Position numbers and translations under genes: made by a program
Shown: positions 24,718-33,651 of the stretch, in pieces
How the letters are laid out: every line of letters begins with the position of its first letter
Numbering within the stretch: position 1 is the first letter of the stretch
Notes under the pieces: model-generated
The model's input: only the letters and a program-made list of their open reading frames with translations
Database searches by the model: none
What the model was told of the DNA's origin: nothing
Source: Adhaeretor mobilis
GTDB lineage: Bacteria > Planctomycetota > Planctomycetia > Pirellulales > Lacipirellulaceae
NCBI RefSeq assembly: GCF_007741515.1
Contig: NZ_CP036263.1
Span: forward strand, 2,295,501 to 2,359,500
Direction of reading: 5' to 3'
DNA length: 64,000 nucleotides

Positions 24718-25476
24718 ATGCTTTGCACCACCAGAATCTGGGTAGCAAGTTTCTTGCTAACGCTCACCTTTTCAGTTGTTTCGGCCACAGCCGATATAGT
24801 TATCGATGAAGGCCCCACCTATTCTCCTCCAGGTGCAGGTGCGATAGTAGGCTCTGGAACCGGCAATACATTCGCAGGTGGTAGGACTTTCACTATCACT
24901 GGGACTGATTTAGGACAGACTGCCAATTTATATCTGGGGATCAAGAATGATCTCTATTTGACCGGCTTTTCTATGGATGGCGGAGGAATCTCAGGCTCCG
25001 AGATATTTCGTTTTGATTCCGTCACACTTAATTCGATTATCTACACAGGCGACACGTTGATGCAGTTCTCAGATAGTGAGCCTGACTTTACTTCTCCCAC
25101 GCGCCTGACGATGACATTTGGAGGTGCAGGCACGATCATTCAAGATGGCACTACCGCAGCTCTCAGTAATACCAATGCGGATGTAGGCGCACTGTGGCGC
25201 GTTGAAGGAGATTTCACCGTAAATTTTTTGATAGAAGCCACGGTGCCGCCATTTGCTTCAAACGCAGGAAACTACGAGCCTGGCAACGATTTGTTTAATC
25301 GACTGGATACTACCTTGAATAGTACTGGCACATCAGTTGACTTTGGCTATTACTACGAGACAGCTGCCGTTCCTGAACCGAGTGCGTTTTTATGTTTTGG
25401 TTTGGTTGCAATGGGATTTGTTGTGCGTAAAAAAATCCAGGCAGGTCACGCCCAACAAAGTGAGGGAGTTGCTTAA
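24718..25476 (+). CDS. PEP-CTERM secreted protein
   Basis: A 252-residue protein starting at the ATG at 24718, which immediately precedes a signal peptide (MLCTTRIWVASFLLTLTF, cleavage after VSATA). The body is beta-rich and glycine/threonine-rich (GSGTGNTFAGGRTFTITG, DLYLTGFSMDGGG) without a domain I can name. The end is a PEP-CTERM tail: AAVPEPS, hydrophobic run, VRKK. Nothing catalytic is visible. It lies between the two copies of an imperfect direct repeat (24088 and 25938), so it may have been inserted or duplicated as a unit. Confidence 0.75.
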   Translation: MLCTTRIWVASFLLTLTFSVVSATADIVIDEGPTYSPPGAGAIVGSGTGNTFAGGRTFTITGTDLGQTANLYLGIKNDLYLTGFSMDGGGISGSEIFRFDSVTLNSIIYTGDTLMQFSDSEPDFTSPTRLTMTFGGAGTIIQDGTTAALSNTNADVGALWRVEGDFTVNFLIEATVPPFASNAGNYEPGNDLFNRLDTTLNSTGTSVDFGYYYETAAVPEPSAFLCFGLVAMGFVVRKKIQAGHAQQSEGVA

Positions 25477-25937
25477 GCCGCTCTGACCCAAACCAGCCAA
25501 CATCGAGCGTTACCATCGATGTAAATAAGCTTCTCACTTGTCCATGGGCTAGTGTTTTCTTTCAATAAATTTCTTAGTGTCGGCGGTTCGGAAAGTTTGC
25601 CCGAGCATTACTTTTCTGAACGGTGAGTCTATTCGCCCGTTCCAGATGCGAATAATCGAAGCCGGTGACAACGAGTCACTGATGGATTCGGCGGTACTCA
25701 CGCCAGCAGTTGGAAGCGGAAGTTTCGAAACCGCACAAGATTCATCCTCCGATGCGTCCAATTGGCTCTCTTTTAGAGCCGAGTTTCTAGCTTGTCTGTC
25801 AGTGACCGCCATCTCGAACCGCCCCCCAAATCAAGTCGGCTAGAGCTGCTCAGATTTGAGAGCACGTTACTCAACGCAAGCCCTTCTTGACCTCAGTGCT
25901 TGGCATGGGATGCCACTGACGCTCTTACCTTGGTGCC
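25477..25937. other. Non-coding stretch after the PEP-CTERM gene
   Basis: About 460 bases. Two overlapping reading frames of about 88 codons exist on opposite strands (25549-25843), but neither shows a ribosome-binding site or recognisable motif. I regard the stretch as non-coding or decayed. Confidence 0.4.
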
Positions 25938-26045
25938 GTTGCACCCGATCTTTGAATCCTCACGAATTCCTTGGGGGCAGCCTTACTCACGGCGCCATTG
26001 TGTGAGGCTATTCCCAATAGGGTAACTTTGCAGCCGTCTCGTTTT
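25938..26045 (+). repeat. Imperfect direct repeat, copy 2
   Basis: Partner of the copy at 24088-24200. It lies just upstream of rimO and spans the first possible rimO ATG (25971), which argues that this ATG is not the true start. Confidence 0.6.
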
Positions 26046-26246
26046 GGTGAGGCCGTGGCCGGCGTGAAATCGCGTAATTTGTGGAATTCGTTGGGAAAAG
26101 TGCGGCGACAGCACGGAATGCCACACGCATTGAGGCTCAGCGAGTTGGCGATTCACCCTAAGTGCCGTACAATCACAAGATTAGCAATACCGTTTAGGGC
26201 TACGCCACTCAGGCGACCCTGCACCGTTCACTATGGGCACAGCACT

Positions 26247-27620
26247 GTGGCAGCCACGTTTACCGACAACATCCAGCAAGCGAAGTCTAAGGGCCGTTAT
26301 GCCTTTGTGAGTCTTGGCTGTCCGAAGAATCTCGTTGATAGCGAGCGCATGCTTGGCATGTTGCAGCTAGACGGCTACGAGCTGGTTGATGACCCCCAAG
26401 GTGCCGATTTCGCCATTGTGAACACGTGCGGCTTCATCGAGCAGGCTCGCACCGAGTCGTTCGCGGTGATCGACGAGATGCTCGATCTCAAAAGCCGAGG
26501 CGACCTGCGCGGTGTGATCGTATCTGGCTGTTTGGCAGAACGGCAGAAAGAAGACCTGCTGGTGGATCGCCCAGGGATCGATTCGCTCGTGGGAGTTTTC
26601 GGTCGCGAGGAAGTTACCAAAGTAGCCGACCGGTTAGTGGGCGGCCTGGAAGAGCAACGGGCCATTTTCCAACCGGCACCAACGCATCCGTTGCCTGATA
26701 CCAGCCGGCTGCGAATCACGCCCAAGCACTTTGCTTTCTTGAAGATATCTGAAGGGTGCGACCGGTTGTGTACGTTCTGCGCTATCCCCAAAATGCGCGG
26801 CAAGCATGCGACGAAGCCGATGGAAGAAGTGATTGCCGAAGCGAAGGAACTAGCAGCCGACGGTGTGCGAGAGCTGGTGGTCGTCGCGCAGGACACCACC
26901 TATTACGGCAAGGACCTCTACGGCGAGACGCGCCTTGCTGAGCTGCTTGGCCAGTTGGACCAAGTCGAGGGGCTCGACTGGATTCGCTTGATGTACCTCT
27001 ACCCGATGTACTTCACCGACGATGTGATCGACGCCATTGCCAACAGCAAGCGCATCGTGCCGTATTTGGATATGCCCTTGCAGCACATCAACGATACGAT
27101 GCTCAAACGCATGCAACGTCGCGTGAATCGTGCAGATACGGAAACTCTCCTCAAGAAACTCCGCGAGCGCGTACCGAACCTCGTCATGCGAACCACCTTC
27201 ATCACCGGCTTCCCTGGCGAAACCGACGAGCAATTTGAAGAACTGGTGGAGTTTGTCGCCGAACAACGCTTCGAACGGTTGGGCGTGTTCACCTACTCTT
27301 ACGAGCCTGATACGCCCGCGGCGAAGCTGCCAGATCACTTGCCCGAGGAAGTTAAAGAGGAGCGTCGCGAACGGTTGATGGCCGTGCAACAAGAAATTGC
27401 CTTTGAGTGGAATGCCGCTCAAATGGGGCAACAAATGGAAGTGATCATCGACCGAGCGGTTCCTGGCGAGCAAGGCGCGTGGATTGGTCGTTCCTACGCC
27501 GATGCACCCGACGTAGATGGCGTGGTCTATGTGACCGGCGAGAATCTCCAGCCCGGGCAAATTGTGCCTTGCGAAGTTGTTGCCTCGCAGGAATACGACT
27601 TGATCGCAGTGGCCGTCTAG
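26247..27620 (+). CDS. rimO: Ribosomal protein uS12 methylthiotransferase RimO
   Basis: A radical-SAM enzyme that methylthiolates an aspartate of ribosomal protein S12. [20 protein letters not shown] carries the first cluster-binding cysteine of the N-terminal UPF0004 domain, and the radical-SAM motif [11 protein letters not shown] follows, then the C-terminal TRAM domain. I propose the GTG at 26247, because it lies just before the conserved start of the family. The longer frame from ATG 25971 adds 92 residues that resemble no RimO leader and overlap a non-coding repeat; ATG 26118 is a third option. The product from 26247 is 457 residues, normal for the family. pgsA follows 54 bases later. 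Confidence 0.93.
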   Translation: MAATFTDNIQQAKSKGRYAFVSLGCPKNLVDSERMLGMLQLDGYELVDDPQGADFAIVNTCGFIEQARTESFAVIDEMLDLKSRGDLRGVIVSGCLAERQKEDLLVDRPGIDSLVGVFGREEVTKVADRLVGGLEEQRAIFQPAPTHPLPDTSRLRITPKHFAFLKISEGCDRLCTFCAIPKMRGKHATKPMEEVIAEAKELAADGVRELVVVAQDTTYYGKDLYGETRLAELLGQLDQVEGLDWIRLMYLYPMYFTDDVIDAIANSKRIVPYLDMPLQHINDTMLKRMQRRVNRADTETLLKKLRERVPNLVMRTTFITGFPGETDEQFEELVEFVAEQRFERLGVFTYSYEPDTPAAKLPDHLPEEVKEERRERLMAVQQEIAFEWNAAQMGQQMEVIIDRAVPGEQGAWIGRSYADAPDVDGVVYVTGENLQPGQIVPCEVVASQEYDLIAVAV

Positions 27621-27674
27621 GCGACACGATAGAACACTTTTTTCGTAGCCCAACTGTAACGTCTCGCACGCTGA

Positions 27675-28328
27675 ATGTCTGAATTCCCTGCCACGCCCCC
27701 CGATCTAAAAAATCCGCCCCGGATTTGGAACGTCCCTAATCAGGTGACCATGGCCCGCGTCGTTTTGACGCTCGTGCTGTTTGTGTTACTTGGTTTCAAT
27801 TGGTATGTCGCCGCACTGGTGGTGTTTCTAGTCGCAGCGGGGACCGATTGGGTCGATGGTTACTGGGCTCGCAAGTATGGGCAAGTCACGCAACTGGGGC
27901 GCATTCTTGATCCGTTCGCGGACAAACTGATTATCTGTGGCACGTACATCTACCTCTGTGCGTCTCCCATGCTGGCCAATGGCAAGCGCGCCTCGGGGAT
28001 TGCCGTGGGCGTTGCCGTGTTGATCGTCGGCCGAGAGTTGTTAGTCACCGCGCTACGCAGCTTCGTGGAAGGCATCGGCGGAGATTTCTCCGCGAAGTGG
28101 GCCGGCAAATGGAAGATGGTTGCGCAGTGCGCCGCCGCAGCCTTGGCCATTTACCAGCTGAGTTACTTAGCGCCGACAACTAGCGGAGCCATCGCGAGCT
28201 GGCAAACTGAGCCGCCTGCCTGGCTCTCCACCAGCCTGACGATAACCGTGTGGGCCACCGTGCTGTTGACGATCTACACGGGACTCGACTACGTACGCGA
28301 TGCTTTGCGGTTCTTGCGTGCCGAGTAG
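27675..28328 (+). CDS. pgsA: CDP-diacylglycerol--glycerol-3-phosphate 3-phosphatidyltransferase
   Basis: A 217-residue integral membrane enzyme making phosphatidylglycerol phosphate from CDP-diacylglycerol and glycerol-3-phosphate. The CDP-alcohol phosphotransferase signature is present: GTDWVDGYWARKYGQVTQLGRILDPFADK, i.e. D-G-x2-A-R-x8-G-x3-D-x3-D, at about residues 57-83. NVPNQVTMARVVLTLVLF near residue 20 is the typical first membrane helix of PgsA. Four to five membrane segments are visible. It sits between rimO and a CPBP-family gene in a same-strand housekeeping run; the pairing of rimO with pgsA is common in bacteria. Confidence 0.93.
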   Translation: MSEFPATPPDLKNPPRIWNVPNQVTMARVVLTLVLFVLLGFNWYVAALVVFLVAAGTDWVDGYWARKYGQVTQLGRILDPFADKLIICGTYIYLCASPMLANGKRASGIAVGVAVLIVGRELLVTALRSFVEGIGGDFSAKWAGKWKMVAQCAAAALAIYQLSYLAPTTSGAIASWQTEPPAWLSTSLTITVWATVLLTIYTGLDYVRDALRFLRAE

Positions 28329-28356
28329 GTAACCAATCTAGGTAAGGGATGCATCG

Positions 28357-29343
28357 ATGCCAGTCGAAGAAGTCTCGTCCGCCTCCCAGGTGCTCATTCC
28401 CGCGGTGGCTGCTGCGAGTATGGTCACGATTGGCTACTTGGCCAATCGACTTGCAAGCGGCAAGCCGCTGTTGGAGTATCGCCCTCGCGTTAGCGTTCCC
28501 TGGCCGTTGACCGCTGTCTTGTTGTTGCAAGTCCTAACGCTCGTGAATGTCATCTCGGCACTGGTCAATATGGGACGTGCCACTGAGCTACCCTCGAATG
28601 AGACTTTTATCATGAGTGTGTGGAGCGGCGCGTTCACCATGAGCGGGGTGGCTATTGCCACGTACTTCCTGCTAAATATTCTTGCGGGCGCGAACTCCTC
28701 CGACCTCGGACTCCCCAGTAGCACTCGTGAACTTTTTGCCGATGTGGGACTCGGGATCGTTGCCTTCTTTGCCTGCATCTTGCCGGTCTCGCTGCTCGAT
28801 GGGTTACTTCATCTGCTGGTCCCGTCCGAGACAAAGCACCCATTCATCGAGCAAATGTTGCAGGGCGACTCGCCTGGGATGTTCGCTGCGATAGCCATCG
28901 CGGCAACCATTCCAGCACCGTTGTTCGAGGAAACTGCCTTTCGGCTCGTGTTGCAGGGTTGGTTGGAAAAGTGGGAAGATCGACTAACCGGTTTTACAGC
29001 AACTCTGCGGCGTCACGAGCCGATGCGACCCGAAGGCATTCTAGAACTGGACTCCCTGTCGAGTGCATCGGCCGACATTGCCGCGGTTGAAGTGAATGCT
29101 TCACCGCAACGCCGGTTGGTTACTTGGTTGCCCCACGGTTGGCTGCCGATCATCGTCTCTGCAACGATCTTCGGCCTGGCTCACTTGGGCCACGGTTGGG
29201 CACCCGTGTCTTTGATTCCGTTGGGACTTGTGCTTGGATATTTGTACCAAAGAACGCACCGCATTGTGCCCTGCATGACTCTCCACGCGGTGTTCAACGC
29301 CTTCTCGATGATCCGGCTGTGGCTTATTATTTCAGAACCATGA
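28357..29343 (+). CDS. CPBP family intramembrane metalloprotease
   Basis: A 328-residue membrane protein with about eight hydrophobic segments and the three CPBP motifs: [12 protein letters not shown] (E-E-x3-R, near residue 191), [10 protein letters not shown] (F-x3-H, near 272) and [10 protein letters not shown] (H-x3-N, near 309). Family members are glutamic-type intramembrane proteases, including type II CAAX prenyl endopeptidases and bacteriocin immunity proteins. A soluble insert of about 50 residues ([20 protein letters not shown] to [10 protein letters not shown]) separates motif 1 from motif 2. Its stop overlaps the ispG start by four bases (ATGA), so the two are translationally coupled. 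The substrate is unknown. Confidence 0.88.
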   Translation: MPVEEVSSASQVLIPAVAAASMVTIGYLANRLASGKPLLEYRPRVSVPWPLTAVLLLQVLTLVNVISALVNMGRATELPSNETFIMSVWSGAFTMSGVAIATYFLLNILAGANSSDLGLPSSTRELFADVGLGIVAFFACILPVSLLDGLLHLLVPSETKHPFIEQMLQGDSPGMFAAIAIAATIPAPLFEETAFRLVLQGWLEKWEDRLTGFTATLRRHEPMRPEGILELDSLSSASADIAAVEVNASPQRRLVTWLPHGWLPIIVSATIFGLAHLGHGWAPVSLIPLGLVLGYLYQRTHRIVPCMTLHAVFNAFSMIRLWLIISEP

Positions 29344-30473
29344 ACATTCAACGTAATCCAACTCGTGCCGTTTGCATCGGCAGCGTCACCATTGGCGATG
29401 GTCACCCGATTGCCGTGCAGAGCATGACGGCCACCAGTACGCAAAATATCGATGCCACCGTCGCGCAAGTGAACGCATTGCACACCGCCGGAGCCGATGT
29501 GGTTCGCGTAGCGGTGGATAGCACGAAAGATGCCGAAGCGCTGGCTGAAATTCGTAAGCAGAGCGACGCGAACTTGGTGGTCGATCTGCAAGAGAATTAC
29601 CGGCTCGCGGAAGTGGTTGCGCCCCACGTGGACAAACTTCGCTACAACCCGGGGCATCTCTATCACCACGAGCGAGAGAAACCGTGGCAGGAGAAAGTGC
29701 GCTATCTTGCTGGCATCGCGGCGGACAACGACTGCGCGATGCGAGTTGGCGTAAACTGCGGTAGCGTCGATCCGGCCAAGGCGGACGCGTATCCTGCTGA
29801 GGATTCTTTATCGCCGATGCTCGACAGTGCCGTCGATCATTGCAATTTCCTGGACGAGATCGGATTCACCCGGTTTTGCGTGTCGCTCAAAGACTCCGAC
29901 CCGCAAAAGGTGATTGAAATCAATCAGCGATTTGCCGACGCTCGGCCGGATGTTCCTTTGCATCTAGGCGTCACCGAAGCGGGCATGCCGCCCGAGGGAA
30001 TCATTAAGACGCGCATCGCTTTCGAGCAACTCATCAGCCGTGGTATCGGCGATACGGTGCGTGTTTCGCTCACGGTATCCAACCCTCGGAAGCCGGAGGA
30101 AATTGCCGCGGGTCGTGATATTCTGGCTGATATTGCCGCAGGGCGGGTGCGCAGTGTCGTGGATTACGGGCTCGACACGCTTAACATCATTAGTTGCCCC
30201 AGTTGTTCGCGGGTGGAGAACGAGGCGTTCATCGACCTAGCAGAGCAAGTGAAAGAGATGACCCGCTATGCCGCCGATCACGCCCTAACCATCGCAGTCA
30301 TGGGGTGCAGGGTGAATGGCCCCGGCGAAACGGACGACGCGGACCTCGGCCTGTGGTGCGGCGCTAATCATGTGAATCTCAAGAAAGGTAGCCAGTCGCT
30401 CGGCCAATACGCCTACGACGAAATCCTGGGGAAGCTGAAGAGCGAGCTCGATTTGCTGATTAGCCGGGGCTGA
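29340..30473 (+). CDS. ispG: 4-hydroxy-3-methylbut-2-en-1-yl diphosphate synthase IspG
   Basis: A 377-residue iron-sulfur enzyme of the MEP isoprenoid pathway, reducing methylerythritol cyclodiphosphate to HMBPP. The start is the ATG at 29340 ([14 protein letters not shown]), overlapping the CPBP stop; a longer frame from 29124 is only the shadow of that gene. The TIM-barrel start [13 protein letters not shown] and the cluster-binding cysteines [14 protein letters not shown] and [10 protein letters not shown] are present. Length fits the short bacterial type rather than the three-domain plant type. An inverted-repeat element begins 7 nt after its stop. Confidence 0.97.
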   Translation: MNIQRNPTRAVCIGSVTIGDGHPIAVQSMTATSTQNIDATVAQVNALHTAGADVVRVAVDSTKDAEALAEIRKQSDANLVVDLQENYRLAEVVAPHVDKLRYNPGHLYHHEREKPWQEKVRYLAGIAADNDCAMRVGVNCGSVDPAKADAYPAEDSLSPMLDSAVDHCNFLDEIGFTRFCVSLKDSDPQKVIEINQRFADARPDVPLHLGVTEAGMPPEGIIKTRIAFEQLISRGIGDTVRVSLTVSNPRKPEEIAAGRDILADIAAGRVRSVVDYGLDTLNIISCPSCSRVENEAFIDLAEQVKEMTRYAADHALTIAVMGCRVNGPGETDDADLGLWCGANHVNLKKGSQSLGQYAYDEILGKLKSELDLLISRG

Positions 30474-30480
30474 TTGTTAT

Positions 30481-30619
30481 GTCTCGCGCAGAGACGCAGA
30501 GACTCAGAGTACACAGTGAAAAACAGCTAGCAGTCAGCGATTTCATTTTCAGCAGTCTCTCGCTCTGTGCGTGGAGGCTAGAATAGGCCCTCTGCTGTCT
30601 CTGCGACTCTGCGCGAGAC
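30481..30619. repeat. Inverted-repeat element after ispG
   Basis: Arms 30481-30503 and 30597-30619 (23 bp each) match at 22 positions. The arm contains the repeated unit gcagagac and encloses 93 non-coding bases. It begins 7 nt after the ispG stop. It could serve as a terminator-like hairpin, but arm length and composition fit a small palindromic mobile or repeat element. Confidence 0.75.
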
Positions 30620-30715
30620 TTTGCTTCTACGCTCACATCCATTGATTTTGCAATTGGGAGCATGGCAAATACTCACTATGATGATTCGATTCTAAAACCT
30701 CCCCAGGACGCACGG

Positions 30716-31573
30716 ATGCGACCCCATCTTCTGCAACTACTGCTACTAAGCCTCTGCCTCACCGGATGCCAAGGTGTAGGCTCTCGCTCGTTGGACGCGG
30801 GCCCCACAGCCGATGAGGTGAAAGTGCGCCTCAACGATGACGGTCCTCCAGCCACTGTGGACTCGCCTGCAATGGCCACAAGTGCGTCCAAGCAAATTGT
30901 GCTGCATACCGATCATCCGTTGGAGAATCGGCAGCGGCTGCTCGAAGACTTGTCTGAAGAGCGTAGTTACATTGCCGAGCGACTGAACCTTGCACCGCCG
31001 GCCACTCCCGTCCATATCTATCTATTCGCGAAGCAAGCGGCCTATCACGATCACGTGCACGCGAAGTTTCCCCAGTTCCCGACGCGTCGGGCAATTTTTG
31101 TCTCGGCAGACAACCAGCTTTCTGTGTATGCCCACGGTGGCGATCACCTTGTGGAAGACTTGCGGCATGAAGCGACGCACGGTTTCTTGCACGCAGCGAC
31201 GCCCAACTTGCCGTTGTGGCTAGACGAGGGGCTTGCGGAGTTCTTTGAAGTCGGCCGCGGGAGGGAAGGTTTGCATCGCGGGCACGTCGATTACTTGCTA
31301 GGTCAACAAGCCATCGCCAATTGGAAGCCCGACCTAGAGCGGCTTGAACAGATCACCGATGCCGCTCTGATGACCCAGCTCGATTACGCCGAAAGCTGGC
31401 TATGGGTCCACTTCCTGTTGGAATCGGCAGGCGACAAGTCGCCCGTGCTGACTGCGTACCTTGCCGACTTGCGCAGTGGCACTGCGGAAGATGCACTCTC
31501 GGTACGCCTCAGCCGACGAGTGCCCAATGCCGGTGATCAGGTTGCAGCGCACTTGGGTAAGCTGCCACGGTGA
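30716..31573 (+). CDS. Lipoprotein with gluzincin-type metallopeptidase motif
   Basis: I place the start at the ATG at 30716 (MRPHLLQLLLL), because a lipoprotein signal with lipobox LTGC follows at once; the frame could begin at 30662 but that would put 18 polar residues in front. The 285-residue product has RHEATHGFLHAATPNLPLWLDEGLAEFFE, i.e. H-E-x-x-H plus a downstream Glu, as in DUF1570/peptidase MA-like gluzincins. It is therefore likely an envelope-anchored zinc peptidase. The C-terminal helices (LMTQLDYAESWLWVHFLLE) are also typical of that group. A 17-bp perfect inverted repeat lies 75 bases after its stop. Confidence 0.75.
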   Translation: MRPHLLQLLLLSLCLTGCQGVGSRSLDAGPTADEVKVRLNDDGPPATVDSPAMATSASKQIVLHTDHPLENRQRLLEDLSEERSYIAERLNLAPPATPVHIYLFAKQAAYHDHVHAKFPQFPTRRAIFVSADNQLSVYAHGGDHLVEDLRHEATHGFLHAATPNLPLWLDEGLAEFFEVGRGREGLHRGHVDYLLGQQAIANWKPDLERLEQITDAALMTQLDYAESWLWVHFLLESAGDKSPVLTAYLADLRSGTAEDALSVRLSRRVPNAGDQVAAHLGKLPR

Positions 31574-31648
31574 GTTTGCTTTTCTCTTCCCGTACCATCC
31601 GAGCCGTTGATGGCAAAGGCTAGATTGCTGTTTGAACTCACGGGTAAA

Positions 31649-31701
31649 TGAGGTGGCCCAGACTTGACGGGCGCGTCATCCCTTAAGTCTGGGCCACCTC
31701 A
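31649..31701. terminator. Long perfect inverted repeat after the lipoprotein gene
   Basis: tgaggtggcccagactt at 31649-31665 and its exact reverse complement at 31685-31701 are 17-bp arms around 19 bases, followed by aaaaga. It may act as a bidirectional terminator between the convergent lipoprotein and GspF-like genes, or be a repeat element. Confidence 0.55.
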
Positions 31702-31843
31702 AAAGACGCTAAGAAGTAGTTAAAAAGACTAAGACGCGTTGACGGCACTGTAGCGAAAGGCAGCTGCCTCAGCTTCGTGATCCGGCGCAGTTTAGTTGCC
31801 GGAAGAACGAGCGTCCCTTAAGTCGATTGGCTCCAAATCCCCG

Positions 31844-32884
31844 TTAAATCTTACTCGCATCCTGAATCGCTCCCACGTAGAACGAAAACAAGCGGAAGAT
31901 GAGTAGGATGATGACCGCCGCTACAACGAGCCACACCGCATAGCCAAACACATTGGCAAGAATGCTAATCGCGCTGGCGGCTTTTTCGCGGTATTCCTTT
32001 GCCTGACGTCGCATGGTTTCGGCCAACATGCCGCTTTGCTCGCCTACGGCAATCGCGTCGAGAAAGTCCGGCGGGAATACCCCCGTCTTGGAGAATGCCG
32101 TCGCAATGTCGTCGCCGGCTTGAACGCTTTCAGCAATCGCTGGGCCGTGCTGGGCGTAGTGATTATTGCCGGTTGCTTCGAGCGCTAGTGGCAATGCTTT
32201 TCGCAAGTCCATCGGCGTGTCGAAGACCAATTGCAATGCCCAAGTGAGTCGCGAGAGGGCAAGCGTCTTCAGTGCGCCGCCAATCGCGGGGACTTGCAGT
32301 GCTATCCGCTGGAGTGCTTGTGTCCAAACGGCACCCCGTCGGGCCGATTCGAAGATCAGTATCAAAGCGGCGCCTACGAATGTCAGAAAGGTTAGGTAAA
32401 TCATCAAGCCCCGCGTGCCGATGAGCCCGAAGCCCAGCAGATCGATACGCGGGCTATTGGGACCACCGCTGGGCATGAATCCCATGATCCAGATCAGCAG
32501 GCCCACCACCATTGCTGCCATGCCGAGTTGTAACAGCGGCCAAGCCATCGCGGACCAGAATTCGCGTTTCGCTTTGAGTGTGCGGTCGTAGTGTTGAGCT
32601 AACTGCTTAAACGTGAGATCAAGTCGCCCGGTCATCTCACCCACTTCGACCAACTGGCGAAACAGCGGCGGGAAATAATCGTCGGTCCCGCGTAGCGCCT
32701 CCGGCAGCGAAATATTCCTGGCAAGTCGATCTGCCACCATGCCCACGTGCCGTTGTTGAGCACTATTGCCGCGGGCGCTTTCGTCCCGCCAGATGCGTTG
32801 ATCTTCCAGCCCGGCAGAAGTAGCCGTGCCCAAGCGATGGCACAAGGCGGTCAGCGGTTTCAGATGGATGCGAGGAGAGAACAT
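31844..32884 (-). CDS. Type II secretion system F-like membrane protein
   Basis: A 346-residue protein of the GspF/PilC family. Two four-helix T2SSF domains can be followed: GTATSAGLEDQRIW ... LPEALRGTDDYFPPLFRQLVEVGEMTGRLD, then ALSRLTWALQLVFDTPMDLRKALPLA ... FSKTGVFPPDFLDAIAVGEQSGMLAETM. Membrane segments lie between them (about residues 118-140 and 160-185) and at the C-terminus (VFGYAVWLVVAAVIILLIF). Such proteins are inner-membrane platforms of type II secretion or pilus machines. The gene is solitary here, without E, G or D components, as is often the case in planctomycetes. Confidence 0.85.
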   Translation of the reverse strand: MFSPRIHLKPLTALCHRLGTATSAGLEDQRIWRDESARGNSAQQRHVGMVADRLARNISLPEALRGTDDYFPPLFRQLVEVGEMTGRLDLTFKQLAQHYDRTLKAKREFWSAMAWPLLQLGMAAMVVGLLIWIMGFMPSGGPNSPRIDLLGFGLIGTRGLMIYLTFLTFVGAALILIFESARRGAVWTQALQRIALQVPAIGGALKTLALSRLTWALQLVFDTPMDLRKALPLALEATGNNHYAQHGPAIAESVQAGDDIATAFSKTGVFPPDFLDAIAVGEQSGMLAETMRRQAKEYREKAASAISILANVFGYAVWLVVAAVIILLIFRLFSFYVGAIQDASKI

Positions 32885-33009
32885 GAGAGGAAGTGGGCGG
32901 TAAGCAGGGGGCAGTCGGCAGTAATTTAGTCGAATAGGTTCGTCGGTGTGTTGATCTCAGCTAAGTGATCGTACCATCTCCACGACGGGCATGAATTATA
33001 CACTGCCCA

Positions 33010-33450
33010 CTATTCCCCAATATCCTCATTCCACAATTCGGGACAGTTCGCAATGAATTCACGCATGAGATCGATGCACTCTTGGTCGTCGGCGATTGTG
33101 ACTTCCACGCCGCGCTCACGAACATAGCTCTCCGGACCTTGGAAAGTTTGGTTCTCACCCACTACGACGCGAGGAATGCCATACAACAGTGCGGCCCCAC
33201 TGCACATGTCGCAGGGTGAGAGCGTGGAGTAGAGCGTCGCCCGCTGGTAGCTCGCCGCGGGCAACCGGCCGGCGTTCTCCAGGCAATCCATCTCCGCATG
33301 CAGCACGACACTTCCGTTTTGAACACGCCGATTGTGGCCCCGTCCTACGATTTCATTTTCGATCACCAGAACCGAGCCAATCGGGATTCCCCCTTCGGCA
33401 AGGCCGAGTCGGGCTTCGTCGATTGCTGCTTTTAGGAAAGGGTCCATCAA
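33010..33450 (-). CDS. Nucleoside/nucleobase deaminase of the CDA superfamily
   Basis: A 146-residue zinc deaminase. HAEMDCLENAG (residues about 51-61) supplies the zinc His and catalytic Glu, and SPCDMCSGAALLYG (about 77-90) the two zinc cysteines. The overall layout resembles yeast-type cytosine deaminase and guanine deaminase-like proteins; the family term nucleoside deaminase is safest. The C-terminal DLMREFIANCPELWNEDIGE, with its W-N-E-D-I-G-E end, is typical of that group. The neighbouring gene is adenine deaminase, so a nucleobase salvage or detoxification role fits. Confidence 0.85.
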   Translation of the reverse strand: MMDPFLKAAIDEARLGLAEGGIPIGSVLVIENEIVGRGHNRRVQNGSVVLHAEMDCLENAGRLPAASYQRATLYSTLSPCDMCSGAALLYGIPRVVVGENQTFQGPESYVRERGVEVTIADDQECIDLMREFIANCPELWNEDIGE

Positions 33451-33520
33451 GAAAGAGTCCTTGGCTATGAGTAGTAGTGGGGACTTTCATGTCCGACAGA
33501 ATTTCCGATTATCAAAAAAA

Positions 33521-33622
33521 AAACCGCAAAGAGCGCAAAGAACGCTAAGAGTCATCATTTGTGCGTTCCTCTGTGATGGCACGAATCTCATTTCTTTGCG
33601 CTCTTTGCGTCCTTGGCGGTTC
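33521..33622. repeat. Inverted-repeat element after ade, same family as the hslV-hslU element
   Basis: Left arm cgcaaagagcgcaaagaa (33525-33542) matches the reverse complement of 33592-33609 at all 18 positions. The right arm continues to 33622 with the same sequence as the right arm of the element at 38530-38560, while the left arm lacks 8 bases (caaggacg) present in that family. It lies 29 nt from the ade stop on one side and upstream of the deaminase gene on the other. Confidence 0.75.
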
Positions 33623-33651
33623 CAAGACTTCTTGTCAGAAAGCTTTGCCAC

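Noticed and set aside
25549..25843. Overlapping frames of about 88 codons on both strands between the PEP-CTERM gene and rimO
   Set aside because: No ribosome-binding site, no recognisable motif and mutual overlap; most likely chance frames in non-coding DNA.
25971..26246. N-terminal extension of RimO from the ATG at 25971
   Set aside because: It overlaps a repeat whose other copy is non-coding, and the added 92 residues do not resemble any RimO leader.
30477..30625. The ispG-proximal palindrome as an ordinary rho-independent terminator
   Set aside because: Arms of 23 bp with a 93-base loop and no T-tract do not fit an intrinsic terminator, so I list it as a repeat element.
31649..31701. 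Treating the 17-bp inverted repeat as a member of the stop-proximal element group
   Set aside because: It is much shorter, lies 75 bases after the nearest stop and sits between convergent genes, so a terminator is the simpler reading.
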